In this document: positions 47,578 through 56,662 of the stretch, piece after piece
Position numbering within the stretch: the stretch's first letter is position 1
Layout: the number at the start of each line of letters is the position of its first letter
Source: Oceanisphaera litoralis
GTDB taxonomy: Bacteria; Pseudomonadota; Gammaproteobacteria; Enterobacterales; Aeromonadaceae
DNA length: 64,000 nt
NCBI RefSeq assembly: GCF_016907015.1
Contig: NZ_JAFBBE010000015.1
Coordinates: forward strand, 31,354 to 95,353
Direction of reading: 5' to 3'
Notes under the pieces: generated by a model
What the model was told of the DNA's origin: nothing
The model's database searches: none
The model's input: the letters and a program-made list of their open reading frames with translations, nothing else
Program-made: the position numbers and the translations under genes

Positions 47578-48126
47578 ATGCTTGAAGTAACACAGCGAAT
47601 CGACGGCAGCACCCAGACCGAGGTGCACGACACCCTGACCTTACCCTACGAGCTGCGCATTCGCGGCCGCCTGAAGGCGGTGACCGATAACGGCCGTGAC
47701 GTCGGCCTGTTCCTCGATCGTGGCCCTGTGCTGCGCCACGGCGATCGGTTGCGGGCCAGCAGCGGCGAGGTGATCCAAATTTGTGCCGCCGACGAGCCGG
47801 TCACCACCGCCTTCATCGACAAGGGTCTGCCCCTGGGCCGCTTGTGCTACCACCTGGGCAACCGCCACGTGTCGCTCGCCATTGGCGCCGACGCCGACGG
47901 CCGCCACTGGGTGCGGTTCCCGCCGGACCATGTACTGGAAGAGCTGGCGGTACTCCTGGGTGCGACGCTGAGCCACCACCAGGCACCGTTTGATCCGGAA
48001 TCCGGTGCTTACGCGCACGCCGGTCGTGAGCAGGCTCACGGACACTCTCATGGCCATTCCCATGGCCACTCTCATGAACACTCTCATGAACACCCTCATG
48101 ACGACGACCATGGCCATGCACACTGA
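47578..48126 (+). CDS. ureE: Urease nickel metallochaperone UreE
   Basis: UreE delivers nickel for urease assembly. The 182-residue protein has the N-terminal peptide-binding domain and the C-terminal metal-binding domain with RHVSLAIG and HVLEELAVLLG-like elements. It ends in a His-rich tail (HGHSHGHSHGHSHEH and on to HGHAH, about 150-182), well suited to store nickel. The tail is encoded by a near-repeat that also contains the start region of ureF in another frame. Confidence 0.96.
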   Translation: MLEVTQRIDGSTQTEVHDTLTLPYELRIRGRLKAVTDNGRDVGLFLDRGPVLRHGDRLRASSGEVIQICAADEPVTTAFIDKGLPLGRLCYHLGNRHVSLAIGADADGRHWVRFPPDHVLEELAVLLGATLSHHQAPFDPESGAYAHAGREQAHGHSHGHSHGHSHEHSHEHPHDDDHGHAH

Positions 48127-48814
48127 CAGCCTGGCCAGTGATATGGCGCTACTGGGGTTGATGCAACTGATAAGCCCCGCCCTGCCGATTGGTGCCTTCG
48201 CCTGGTCTCAGGGCCTGGAAAGCGCCTTTGAGCTGGGCTGGGTGCGCAACGAACAGGAACTGGGCGAGTGGCTGGAAGGGGTACTCGACGATGGCCTGAG
48301 CCGGTGCGAATTGCCGGTGCTGGCACGGCTGCAGAACGGCTGGGCCAAGGGTGACAGCGACGGCCTCGCGCGCTGGAACGACTGGCTGCATGCCAACCGC
48401 GAAACCGCCGAACTCAGCGATGAAGACACCCGGTTGGGGCTGGCATTGATGCGCTTGCTCACCAGCCTGTCGCTGCAACCGCAGACAGAGCAGGGCCACC
48501 CCCGGCTGCCGGAAGAGCCCGGTTACGTCACCGTATTTGCCTGGGCCGCACACCAACGGCAGGTGCCGGTGCGCCAGTCCTTACTCGGCTTTGCCTGGGG
48601 CTGGCTGGAAAACCAGCTCGCGGTGGCGTGCAAGGCCATGCCCCTGGGGCACACCGCCGCGCAACGCCTGAACGAACAGCTTCGCCCCAGGCTGGTGGCC
48701 TCGGTGGAAACCGCACTGACGCTGCCAGACGACCAGCTGGGCCCGATTCTGCCGGGACTGGCCCTCGGCAGTGCCCAGCATGAAACCCAGTATTCACGAT
48801 TATTCCGAAGCTGA
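48110..48814 (+). CDS. ureF: Urease accessory protein UreF
   Basis: UreF acts with UreD and UreG in nickel insertion. The 234-residue reading starts [11 protein letters not shown]; homology is clear from [28 protein letters not shown] sequence (here [14 protein letters not shown]). The start is uncertain because the frame is open far back into ureE; ATGs at 48098, 48110 and 48116 are all possible, giving 11 to 29 bases of overlap with ureE. The C-terminus has [14 protein letters not shown] and [14 protein letters not shown], typical of UreF. Confidence 0.92.
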   Translation: MAMHTDSLASDMALLGLMQLISPALPIGAFAWSQGLESAFELGWVRNEQELGEWLEGVLDDGLSRCELPVLARLQNGWAKGDSDGLARWNDWLHANRETAELSDEDTRLGLALMRLLTSLSLQPQTEQGHPRLPEEPGYVTVFAWAAHQRQVPVRQSLLGFAWGWLENQLAVACKAMPLGHTAAQRLNEQLRPRLVASVETALTLPDDQLGPILPGLALGSAQHETQYSRLFRS

Positions 48815-48846
48815 CCGCTTCGACCTCACAAGAAGGAAAGGTAGCA

Positions 48847-49485
48847 ATGAAACATTGTTTACGCGTAGGCGTCGGTGGCCCTGTGGGTTCCGGCAAAACC
48901 GCCTTGTTGCGCCAGTTGTGCAAGGCACTGAAAGATCACTACGACATCGCCGTAGTCACCAACGATATCTACACCCGTGAAGATGCCGACTTTCTGCTGA
49001 AGCACGACGCCCTGCCCGCCGACCGCATTCTCGGTGTGGAAACCGGCGGCTGCCCGCATACCGCCATCCGCGAAGATGCCTCCATGAACCTGGCGGCCAT
49101 CGACGATCTGCAGGCGCGTCACCCCAACCTGGAACTGGTGCTGGTGGAATCCGGCGGCGACAACCTGGCGGCCACCTTCAGCCCGGAACTGTCCGATCTG
49201 ACCCTGTATGTCATCGACGTCTCCGCGGGTGACAAAATTCCCCGCAAGGGCGGCCCCGGCATCACCAAGTCGGATCTGCTGATCATTAACAAGATCGACA
49301 TCGCCGAATACGTGCACGCCTCGCTGGATGTCATGGAGCGCGATTCCAAAAAAATGCGCGGCGAACGCCCCTTCATCTTCGCCAACCTGTACGACGGCGT
49401 CGGCCTGGAAGAAATCATCGGCTTCATCCTGCAGCAGGGCATGCTGCCCGAGCGCCGCCTCGGCAAGCCCGGCAGCATTAACTGA
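48847..49485 (+). CDS. ureG: Urease accessory GTPase UreG
   Basis: A SIMIBI GTPase that powers nickel insertion. The 212-residue protein has P-loop [12 protein letters not shown], the metal-binding Cys-Pro-His of [13 protein letters not shown], Walker B-type [11 protein letters not shown] and the NKID specificity motif. It follows ureF by 32 bp, with AAGGAAAGG before the ATG. Confidence 0.98.
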   Translation: MKHCLRVGVGGPVGSGKTALLRQLCKALKDHYDIAVVTNDIYTREDADFLLKHDALPADRILGVETGGCPHTAIREDASMNLAAIDDLQARHPNLELVLVESGGDNLAATFSPELSDLTLYVIDVSAGDKIPRKGGPGITKSDLLIINKIDIAEYVHASLDVMERDSKKMRGERPFIFANLYDGVGLEEIIGFILQQGMLPERRLGKPGSIN

Positions 49486-49561
49486 GCGTTCGCACCACGG
49501 TTAAAAAACAATCAACAATCAATAAACCAATGACAAACAACGTAAGTTAACGGAGAACACC

Positions 49562-50149
49562 ATGAACAAAATGACCAAGTTGCTGATGGCAGTGGGCCTG
49601 ATGCTGACCGCCACCGCCGCCTCGGCCCACCCTGGCCATGGCATGCTGCATGCCCACAACGATTTTCTCAATGGTTTGCTGCACCCGATGATGGGGATTG
49701 ACCACCTGCTGGCCATGGCCGCCATCGGCTTCTGGAGCTTCCGCCAGAACACCGCCATGAAAAATGGCGCCCCCCTGTTTGTGGTGGCTGGCATGATAGT
49801 GGGTGCGACCCTGGCCTGGGGCGGCCTGAGCCTGGCCGGTGTGGAAATCGGCATCGCCATGTCAGTCCTGCTGGCCGGCGTGCTGATCGCCACCATGGCC
49901 AAGCTGCCCACCGCCGTTGGCGGCACCCTGGTCGCCCTGTTCATGATCACCCACGGCTACGCCCACGGTACCGAAATGACCGCCGGCGCCAGCCTGATGT
50001 CCTACACGGCCGGTTTCGTTATTGCCACCCTGGCCATTACCTTTGCCGGCCGTCGCCTGGGTGCCGCCATGCAGAAAGCCGACAACCGCATTACCCGAGC
50101 CCTGGGTGGCGTGGTTGCCGTGATTGGTGGTGTATTGGCTGCCGGCTGA
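49562..50149 (+). CDS. ureJ: HupE/UreJ family nickel permease-type protein
   Basis: A 195-residue inner-membrane protein with an N-terminal signal-like segment (ending ASA, about 22) and six hydrophobic helices. The family signature HPMMGIDHLLAMAAIGFWS and HGYAHGTE are present. HupE/UreJ proteins are thought to bring in or pass on nickel for hydrogenase or urease. AACGGAGAACACC precedes the ATG. It ends the urease cluster, followed by a terminator. Confidence 0.94.
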   Translation: MNKMTKLLMAVGLMLTATAASAHPGHGMLHAHNDFLNGLLHPMMGIDHLLAMAAIGFWSFRQNTAMKNGAPLFVVAGMIVGATLAWGGLSLAGVEIGIAMSVLLAGVLIATMAKLPTAVGGTLVALFMITHGYAHGTEMTAGASLMSYTAGFVIATLAITFAGRRLGAAMQKADNRITRALGGVVAVIGGVLAAG

Positions 50150-50190
50150 TCCCCCCGAAACAAACGGTAAGCTGCCCACAGGGCAAGTCC

Positions 50191-50222
50191 AAAAAGCCGC
50201 ACGGACCTAGTGCGGCTTTTTA
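50191..50222 (+). terminator. Rho-independent terminator of the urease cluster
   Basis: AAAAAGCCGCAC, loop GGACCTA, GTGCGGCTTTTT: a 12-bp stem with flanking A and T runs, 40 bp past the ureJ stop. Confidence 0.95.
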
Positions 50223-50338
50223 AGTTTACAGGCCCCGTCCTGACCCCTTACCCGCTCTGAATGAGCCCAAAAGGCAGACGGTGGAACCGAGTCACGCTGA
50301 CATTCCGTTAGCGTTCTTTCAACAGGAATTATATCGAT

Positions 50339-51604
50339 ATGAGTAGCGTTATTATCAAGCGTTCAATCAACACGGAAAAGGCACCAATCAGTGCTGTATC
50401 CACCCAATCCGTTGCTTTTTCTCATTACAATAATATCTCGGCCCAACTGCCCGTTTCCCCTGAAACCGGTGAGCTGGTGGCAGCTGATATTTCCGCACAG
50501 ACAAAACAGTGCTTTGAGAATATCAAGGCCATTGTAGAAAGCATCGACCACGTTATGGACGATGTGGTCAAGATCAATATCTTCCTGAAAAACATCACGG
50601 ACATGGATGCAGTCGATGCCGTGTATGCCGGCTTCTTCCAGGAATATCTGCCCGTACGGACGACCCTTGTCGTCGATGCCCTGCCGCTGGAGGGTGCCCT
50701 GCTGCAGGTAGATGCCCTGATTTCAAACGGTGAAGGCACCACTCCCCAGGCGCCCTGCGACCTCGTCAAGGTGGCCAAAGACACGGAGAAAGCGCCTGTC
50801 AGCCCGACCTCCACCCACACTGTGGCTTTCTCCCATTACAACAATATTTCGGCGCAGCTCCCTGTCGATCCCGCTTCGGGCAAGCTGGTCGAGGGTGGGG
50901 TTAAAGAACAAACCGCACAGTGCCTGAAGAACATCAAGGCCATTCTGGAAAGCATCGATGTGCCCTTTGACGATATCGTCAAGGTCAACATCTTCCTGAA
51001 AGACCTTGCGGACATTGACGCCGTCAACGACGTCTACACCACCTTTTTCCCGGACTCGGCCATCGCCAGAACCCTGGCCTATGTGCCCGCCCGGACCATC
51101 ATTGCCGCTTCCGCCCTGTCCATGGACGCTCTGGTACAAATCGATGCCGTCGTGTCACACGGAGATGGTACCCCGCCCCAGGCGGTGGAAGACCGGCATG
51201 GTATCGTCATCAAGGCCAACAACACCGACAAGGCCCCCAGATGTGCCCTTTCTGCACAGACGGTCGCCTTCTCCCATTACAACCACATTTCCGCCCAGTT
51301 ACCTCTGGATCCCAAAACGGGCGAGCTGGTCGCGGGTGGTGTAAAAGAGCAGGCCGAGCAATGCCTTAACAACATCAAGGCCATAGTGGAAAGTATCGGC
51401 CATGTGATGGACGATGCGGTTAAAATCAATATCCAGCTGAAAAACATCGCGGATATCGACGCGGTAAACGGCATTTATACCCCCTTCTTCAACGGCGATC
51501 TGCCTGCAAGAACCACGGTGGGCGTTTCGGCCATCCCGATGAATGCCCTGGTACAAATTGACGCCGTTATTTCCAACGCCGAAGGAACCCCTCCCGCTTT
51601 ATAA
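50339..51604 (+). CDS. Triple tandem RidA-domain protein (single-chain trimer)
   Basis: This 421-residue protein comprises three consecutive RidA/YjgF-type domains (about 12-131, 148-274, 296-413), each with a KAP start, a SHYNxISAQLP strand, a KxxNI(K/L)AI helix and an (A/V)RT...QxDA end. RidA proteins are normally 130-residue trimers, so this may be a one-chain trimer. The conserved Arg of the RidA pocket (E. coli Arg105) is kept as Arg107, Arg252 and Arg391. The position of Glu120 is Gln in all three (Gln123, 267, 406), the SGQ motif is SAQ, and Tyr17 is lost. Classical enamine/imine deaminase activity is therefore doubtful. Domain 2 has a short insertion (DSAIARTLAY). AGGA precedes the ATG; it lies convergent to ilvA. 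Confidence 0.92.
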   Translation: MSSVIIKRSINTEKAPISAVSTQSVAFSHYNNISAQLPVSPETGELVAADISAQTKQCFENIKAIVESIDHVMDDVVKINIFLKNITDMDAVDAVYAGFFQEYLPVRTTLVVDALPLEGALLQVDALISNGEGTTPQAPCDLVKVAKDTEKAPVSPTSTHTVAFSHYNNISAQLPVDPASGKLVEGGVKEQTAQCLKNIKAILESIDVPFDDIVKVNIFLKDLADIDAVNDVYTTFFPDSAIARTLAYVPARTIIAASALSMDALVQIDAVVSHGDGTPPQAVEDRHGIVIKANNTDKAPRCALSAQTVAFSHYNHISAQLPLDPKTGELVAGGVKEQAEQCLNNIKAIVESIGHVMDDAVKINIQLKNIADIDAVNGIYTPFFNGDLPARTTVGVSAIPMNALVQIDAVISNAEGTPPAL

Positions 51605-51685
51605 GCGTGTATTTGGTTCTGTTACACAGTGTAATTGAGCCATAACGGTACTGGTTTTCAGGCGTACACAAGCTGCGTTTGAATT

Positions 51686-51731
51686 AAAAAGGCGACTCGA
51701 CCATCCGGATGGTCGAGTCGCCTTTCTCTTA
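51686..51731. terminator. Long bidirectional terminator between the RidA-type gene and ilvA
   Basis: A perfect 18-bp stem (AAGGCGACTCGACCATCC and its complement, 51689-51724), with A-run on one side and TTTCTCTT on the other. It ends both convergent transcripts. Confidence 0.93.
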
Positions 51732-51785
51732 TTACCTACCCTAACTCTGCTCCGCAAGCATCCTCTCGAAAGATAACGTTACCTG

Positions 51786-53339
51786 TTAGTGAGCCAAGAA
51801 AAACTGATAGGCAGGATCCTGTGTTACCTCATCCCAGCGGTAGCCCAGCTCGGCCAGGTGCCGCTCGAACGACGCCAGATCCGCATCGGGCAGTTCGAAG
51901 GCACAGAGCACCCGGCCAAATTCGGCACCGTGGTTACGGTAATGAAACAGGCTGATGTTCCAGTGCGTGCCCAGGGTATGCAGAAAGCGCATCAGGGCAC
52001 CGGGTTGCTCGGGAAACCGGAAGCTGTACAGCCGTTCGTTCAGCGCCTTGGGTGGCCGGCCACCCACCATGTAACGTACATGAGACTTGGCCAGATCGTT
52101 GTCGGTCATATTGGCCACCGGATAACCGGCCTGCTCCAGTTCCATCATGATCTGGGTCAGCTCCCGGTCACCGTCGCTGAGGCGCACCGACACCAGCAGC
52201 GCGGCCTTGTCTTCCGACGAATAACGATAGTTGAACTCGGTCACCATGCGGTTGCCGAGTACCTCGCAAAACTCCAGAAAGGCGCCCTTGCGCTCCGGGA
52301 TGGTCACCGCCAGCACCCCTTCCCGCTTTTCACCCAGCTCGCAACGCTCGGAGACATAACGCAGAGAATGGAAGTTGACGTTGGCACCGCTGAGCACCGC
52401 CGCCATGCGGGCATGCCGGTAATCACCCGCCAGACTGTATTTCTTCAGCCCGGCCAGCGACAGGGCCCCCGAAGGCTCGGCGATGGCGCGGGTATCTTCG
52501 AAGATGTCCTTGAGCGCGGCACAGATCTCGTCGGAGCTGACGGTGACCACGCCATCGAGATATTGCCGACACAGGCGAAAGGTTTCGGTGCCCATGCGCT
52601 TCACCGCCACCCCGTCGGCAAACATGCTGACCCGATCCAGGGTGACGATTTCACCGGCCTTGAGGGCGGCGTTAAGGCAGGCAGAGCCCTCGGCCTCGAC
52701 ACCGATGACCTTGACCTGGGGCAGAAGCTGTTTGATATAGACCGCCACCCCGGCTGCCAGGCCACCGCCGCCCACCGGCACAAACACATGGGTCAGGCGG
52801 GTATCCTGCTCCAGCAGTTCGCGCCCTATGGTGCCCTGACCGGCAATCACGTCTTCGTCATCGAAGGGCGGGATCAGGGTCAGGTTGTGTTCCTGTGCCA
52901 GCTGCAGGCAACGGGCATAGGCTTCGTCGAAGTTATTGCCGTGCAGAATCACCTTGCCGCCGAAACGGCGAACCGACTCTATCTTGATGTCGGGCGTGAC
53001 CGTTGGCATCACTATGGTGGCGTCGATGCCCAGCTTGGCGGCCGACAGGGCCACGCCCTGGGCATGGTTGCCGGCCGAGGCCGCTATGACCCCTGCCTGC
53101 TGCTGCTCTGCACTGAGCTGGGCAATCTTGTTGTAGGCACCCCGTAGCTTGAAAGAATGCACCGGTTGCATGTCTTCCCGTTTCAGCGATACCGGATGGC
53201 CCAGCCGCTCGGAAATTTTCTTGAGCGGCGACAGCGGGGTCACCCGCGCCGCCTCGTACACCGGAGACAGCAGAATGCAGCGTAGATATTCGGTCGCCGA
53301 CCGCAGTTTGGCGGCCTCTTTCAATGCCGGTTGTGCCAT
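51786..53339 (-). CDS. ilvA: Threonine ammonia-lyase, biosynthetic
   Basis: IlvA is the first committed enzyme to isoleucine, converting threonine to 2-oxobutyrate via an aminocrotonate enamine. The 517-residue protein has a PLP domain with Lys in SFKLRGAYNKIA, SAGNHAQGVA, and glycine loop VPVGGGGLAAG, then two ACT-like regulatory domains (about 335-510) where isoleucine and valine bind. It is the last gene of ilvGMEDA and 2 bp downstream of ilvD. Its by-product 2-aminoacrylate from serine is the classical target of RidA. Confidence 0.97.
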   Translation of the reverse strand: MAQPALKEAAKLRSATEYLRCILLSPVYEAARVTPLSPLKKISERLGHPVSLKREDMQPVHSFKLRGAYNKIAQLSAEQQQAGVIAASAGNHAQGVALSAAKLGIDATIVMPTVTPDIKIESVRRFGGKVILHGNNFDEAYARCLQLAQEHNLTLIPPFDDEDVIAGQGTIGRELLEQDTRLTHVFVPVGGGGLAAGVAVYIKQLLPQVKVIGVEAEGSACLNAALKAGEIVTLDRVSMFADGVAVKRMGTETFRLCRQYLDGVVTVSSDEICAALKDIFEDTRAIAEPSGALSLAGLKKYSLAGDYRHARMAAVLSGANVNFHSLRYVSERCELGEKREGVLAVTIPERKGAFLEFCEVLGNRMVTEFNYRYSSEDKAALLVSVRLSDGDRELTQIMMELEQAGYPVANMTDNDLAKSHVRYMVGGRPPKALNERLYSFRFPEQPGALMRFLHTLGTHWNISLFHYRNHGAEFGRVLCAFELPDADLASFERHLAELGYRWDEVTQDPAYQFFLAH

Positions 53340-53341
53340 CC

Positions 53342-55192
53342 TTATCCTCCCAGCTTGCTGATGTCGCGTACTGCGCCCTTGTCGGCACTGGTGGCCAGCG
53401 ACGCATAGGCGCGCAGGGCGAAGGACACTTCCCGCTCGCGATCCACCGGGCGCCAGCCCTGCTCACCCCTGGCATCCATGATCTCGCGACGGGCGGCCAG
53501 TTCCGACTCCGCCACGTCCAGCACTATGCTGCGGCCCGGAATGTCGATATCGATGATATCGCCGTTCTGCACCAGCGCTATGGTGCCGCCATTGGCCGCC
53601 TCGGGAGAGACATGACCGATGGACAAGCCGGAAGTACCGCCGGAGAAACGACCATCGGTGATCAGCGCACACTGGGTGCCCAGCCCCATGGACTTGAGGT
53701 AGGTGGTGGGATAGAGCATTTCCTGCATACCCGGGCCACCCTTGGGGCCTTCGTAGCGGATCACCACCACCTCACCGGCTTTCACTTCGCCACCCAGAAT
53801 ACCGGCCACGGCGGTATCCTGGCTTTCATAGATACGGGCGGGGCCACGGAACACCAGGTTGTCGTCGGACACACCGGCGGTCTTGACGATACAACCGTCC
53901 ACCGCCAGGTTGCCGGACAACACCGCCAGACCACCTTCCTGGCTGTAGGCATGCTCGAGGCTGCGAATACAACCTTCGGCTCTGTCGTCGTCCAGGGTCG
54001 GCCAGCGGCAATCCTGGCTGAATGCCCGGGTGGTGCGGATACCGGCAGGGCCGGCGCGGAACATGGTTTTCACCGCTTCGTCTTCGGTCACCATCACATC
54101 ATATTTGGCCAGCTGTTCGGCCAGGGTCATGCCCAGCACGGTCGGCAGTTCGGTGTGCAGCAGACCGGCACGATCCAGCTCGCCGAGAATACCCATGACA
54201 CCACCGGCACGGTGCACGTCTTCCATATGATATTTCGGCGTGGACGGCGCCACCTTGCACAACTGGGGTACCTTGCGCGACAGGGCATCGATATCGCTCA
54301 TGGTGAAATCGACACCGGCCTCGTGGGCGGCGGCCAGCAGATGCAGCACCGTATTGGTGGAGCCACCCATGGCCACGTCCAGCACCATGGCGTTCTCGAA
54401 CGCCGCCTTGGTGGCGATGTTGCGCGGCAGGGCCGAGTCATCGTCCTGCTCGTAATAACGCTTGGTCAGCTCGACGATGCGATGACCGGCCGACTTGAAC
54501 AGTTGCTCCCGATCCGCGTGGGTGGCCAGCAGAGAGCCGTTGGCCGGCTGAGACAGGCCCAGGGCTTCGGTCAGGCAGTTCATGGAGTTGGCGGTAAACA
54601 TGCCGGAGCAGGAACCACAGGTCGGGCAGGCGCTGCGCTCAACCTGCTCGCTCTGGGAATCGGACACGGTAGGATCGGCACCCTGGACCATGGCATCGAC
54701 CAGATCCAGCTTGATGATCTGATCCGACAGCTTGGTCTTGCCGGCCTCCATGGGGCCACCGGAGACGAAGATCACCGGAATATTGACCCGCAGGGCGGCC
54801 ATCAGCATGCCGGGGGTAATTTTGTCGCAGTTGGAGATACAGACCATGGCATCGGCACAGTGGGCATTGACCATGTACTCGACCGAGTCGGCGATCAAAT
54901 CCCGGCTGGGCAGGCTGTACAGCATGCCGCCGTGACCCATGGCGATGCCATCATCCACGGCGATGGTGTTGAATTCCTTGGCAACGCCACCGGCGGCCTC
55001 GATTTCACGCGCCACCAGCTGGCCCATGTCTTTCAGGTGCACATGGCCCGGCACAAACTGGGTGAAGGAGTTAACCACGGCGATGATCGGCTTGCCGAAG
55101 TCTTCTTCGGTCATGCCGGTGGCGCGCCAGAGGGCGCGGGCACCGGCCATGTTGCGGCCGTGGGTGGTGGTGGCGGAACGATACCTTGGCAT
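53342..55192 (-). CDS. ilvD: Dihydroxy-acid dehydratase
   Basis: IlvD removes water from dihydroxy-acids in valine and isoleucine synthesis, using an Fe-S cluster. The 616-residue protein, same length as in E. coli, has [17 protein letters not shown] and [17 protein letters not shown] containing cluster cysteines, and the C-terminal [20 protein letters not shown]. Start at 55192 ([15 protein letters not shown]) matches the family; the longer frame upstream lacks support. Confidence 0.97.
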   Translation of the reverse strand: MPRYRSATTTHGRNMAGARALWRATGMTEEDFGKPIIAVVNSFTQFVPGHVHLKDMGQLVAREIEAAGGVAKEFNTIAVDDGIAMGHGGMLYSLPSRDLIADSVEYMVNAHCADAMVCISNCDKITPGMLMAALRVNIPVIFVSGGPMEAGKTKLSDQIIKLDLVDAMVQGADPTVSDSQSEQVERSACPTCGSCSGMFTANSMNCLTEALGLSQPANGSLLATHADREQLFKSAGHRIVELTKRYYEQDDDSALPRNIATKAAFENAMVLDVAMGGSTNTVLHLLAAAHEAGVDFTMSDIDALSRKVPQLCKVAPSTPKYHMEDVHRAGGVMGILGELDRAGLLHTELPTVLGMTLAEQLAKYDVMVTEDEAVKTMFRAGPAGIRTTRAFSQDCRWPTLDDDRAEGCIRSLEHAYSQEGGLAVLSGNLAVDGCIVKTAGVSDDNLVFRGPARIYESQDTAVAGILGGEVKAGEVVVIRYEGPKGGPGMQEMLYPTTYLKSMGLGTQCALITDGRFSGGTSGLSIGHVSPEAANGGTIALVQNGDIIDIDIPGRSIVLDVAESELAARREIMDARGEQGWRPVDREREVSFALRAYASLATSADKGAVRDISKLGG

Positions 55193-55276
55193 TATTAAAA
55201 CTCCTGTAAATACAATTGAGTAAAGCAAAGCCGCCTTGTGCAACCTCTGTCAGTTCAGTGGCTCACGGTATCAATT

Positions 55277-55408
55277 GGCTTACCACCGACTCGCCGTAAA
55301 CCCGTCCCTGGGGGCTCAACCGCGCCATCTGACCGCCATGGATGGCGGAAATGTCGAAAATGCAGGAGCATTTTTCGACCATGGCGCAGAAGGTCGGCTT
55401 GCAAGCCA
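55277..55408. repeat. Candidate dispersed palindromic element between ilvE and ilvD
   Basis: The 274-bp gap between ilvD and ilvE contains, on the minus strand, AGCCCCCAGGGACGGGTTTA as part of a block with nested palindromes: CCGCCATGGATGGCGG (55333-55348) and GTCGAAAATGC / GCATTTTTCGAC (55353-55379). Similar blocks past or between genes are, from memory, dispersed in many marine gammaproteobacteria and pseudomonads. It may attenuate or stabilise the ilv mRNA. No second copy was found in the window. Confidence 0.5.
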
Positions 55409-55466
55409 ATTAATCCCGTTTGCTAACTAACATCAGCCACAAGACACTCTTCTCTATATCTGAAAA

Positions 55467-56390
55467 TTAATCTTTCACCGGGGTCAGCCAGCCCCATTTG
55501 TCCTGGGTGCTGCCGTCGAACAGACCGAAGAAGGCTTTTTGCAATTCGGTGGTGATCGGGCCGCGTTTACCGGCCCCAAGCTCGATGCCGTCCACACTGC
55601 GTACCGGCGTCACCTCGGCGGCGGTGCCGGTCATGAACATTTCATCGGCCAGATACAGCGCCTCGCGGGAGATGGCTTCTTCCCGCACCTGATAACCGGC
55701 TTCGCGCGCCAGCGTCATCAGGGTATCGCGGGTGATACCGGGCAGGATACAGGCGGTGACCGGCGGGGTATAGAGTACCTTGTTCTTGATCAGGAACAGA
55801 TTCTCGCCCGCCCCTTCGCTCAGGTGGCCGTGCACGTCGAGCGAAATGCCCTCGTCATAACCGTGGCGCTTGGCTTCGCCGGAGATCAGCTGGGAAGACA
55901 GGTAGTTACCGCCGGCCTTGGCACCGGTGGGCATGGTATTGGGCGCCAGTCTATTCCAGGAGGTGACGCAGACATCCACGCCCCGCTCCAGCCCCTCTTC
56001 GCCCAGATAGGCGCCCCAGGGAATGGCGGCGATAATGACGTCGCACGGCACATCTTTCGGTGCGTTGAGGCCCATGCCGACGTTGCCGATAAATACCAGG
56101 GGCCGCAGGTAGGCGCTGTCCAGCCCGTTCTCGCTGACCGCTTTACGGCAGGCATCCATCAATTCTGCATGGGTATAGGGGATCTGCATTCGATAGATTT
56201 TGGCGGAATCGAACAGACGTTGTACGTGCTCTTCGAGACGAAAAATCATCGGTCCCCCGGGGGTGTTGTAGGCGCGAATGCCCTCGAACACCGAAGAACC
56301 GTAGTGCAGTGCATGACTCATCACATGCACCTGGGCCTTGTCCCAGGGCACCATATCATCATTGAACCAGATGTATTTGGCAGTCGACAT
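55467..56390 (-). CDS. ilvE: Branched-chain amino acid aminotransferase
   Basis: A fold-type IV PLP transaminase (307 residues, E. coli 309) that performs the last step to Val, Leu and Ile. Motifs [20 protein letters not shown], the PLP lysine in [23 protein letters not shown] and [21 protein letters not shown] are intact. Start MSTAKYIWF at 56390; a slightly longer option exists. It follows ilvM by 11 bp. Confidence 0.97.
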   Translation of the reverse strand: MSTAKYIWFNDDMVPWDKAQVHVMSHALHYGSSVFEGIRAYNTPGGPMIFRLEEHVQRLFDSAKIYRMQIPYTHAELMDACRKAVSENGLDSAYLRPLVFIGNVGMGLNAPKDVPCDVIIAAIPWGAYLGEEGLERGVDVCVTSWNRLAPNTMPTGAKAGGNYLSSQLISGEAKRHGYDEGISLDVHGHLSEGAGENLFLIKNKVLYTPPVTACILPGITRDTLMTLAREAGYQVREEAISREALYLADEMFMTGTAAEVTPVRSVDGIELGAGKRGPITTELQKAFFGLFDGSTQDKWGWLTPVKD

Positions 56391-56401
56391 TGGTTGTTCC
56401 C

Positions 56402-56662
56402 TCAAGCCGTTTTTTTGAACCGTGACTCCACAAGCTGCGCCTCGACACGGGTGATATCCATCAGCTTTTCGAGTTGGCGGCTCAACAGCTGAATGGCTCT
56501 GTCACTGCTGACAGTAACCCTAATATTAAGGCGTTTACAATCAACCGAGGTGGACATTTCCATGTCATCCACCCGAAAGCCACGGTGACGGACCAGACGA
56601 AGCACCCGCTCGAGGACCTCGGGACGAAACTGGGCTTCTATCTGCACGTTATGCTGGTTCAT
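56402..56662 (-). CDS. ilvM: Acetolactate synthase II small subunit
   Basis: An 86-residue ACT-type regulatory subunit of acetolactate synthase isozyme II. It has the short IlvM form ([29 protein letters not shown]) and a conserved DMEMST turn. Its ATG overlaps the ilvG stop by four bases, consistent with coupled synthesis in a fixed ratio. Confidence 0.93.
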   Translation of the reverse strand: MNQHNVQIEAQFRPEVLERVLRLVRHRGFRVDDMEMSTSVDCKRLNIRVTVSSDRAIQLLSRQLEKLMDITRVEAQLVESRFKKTA

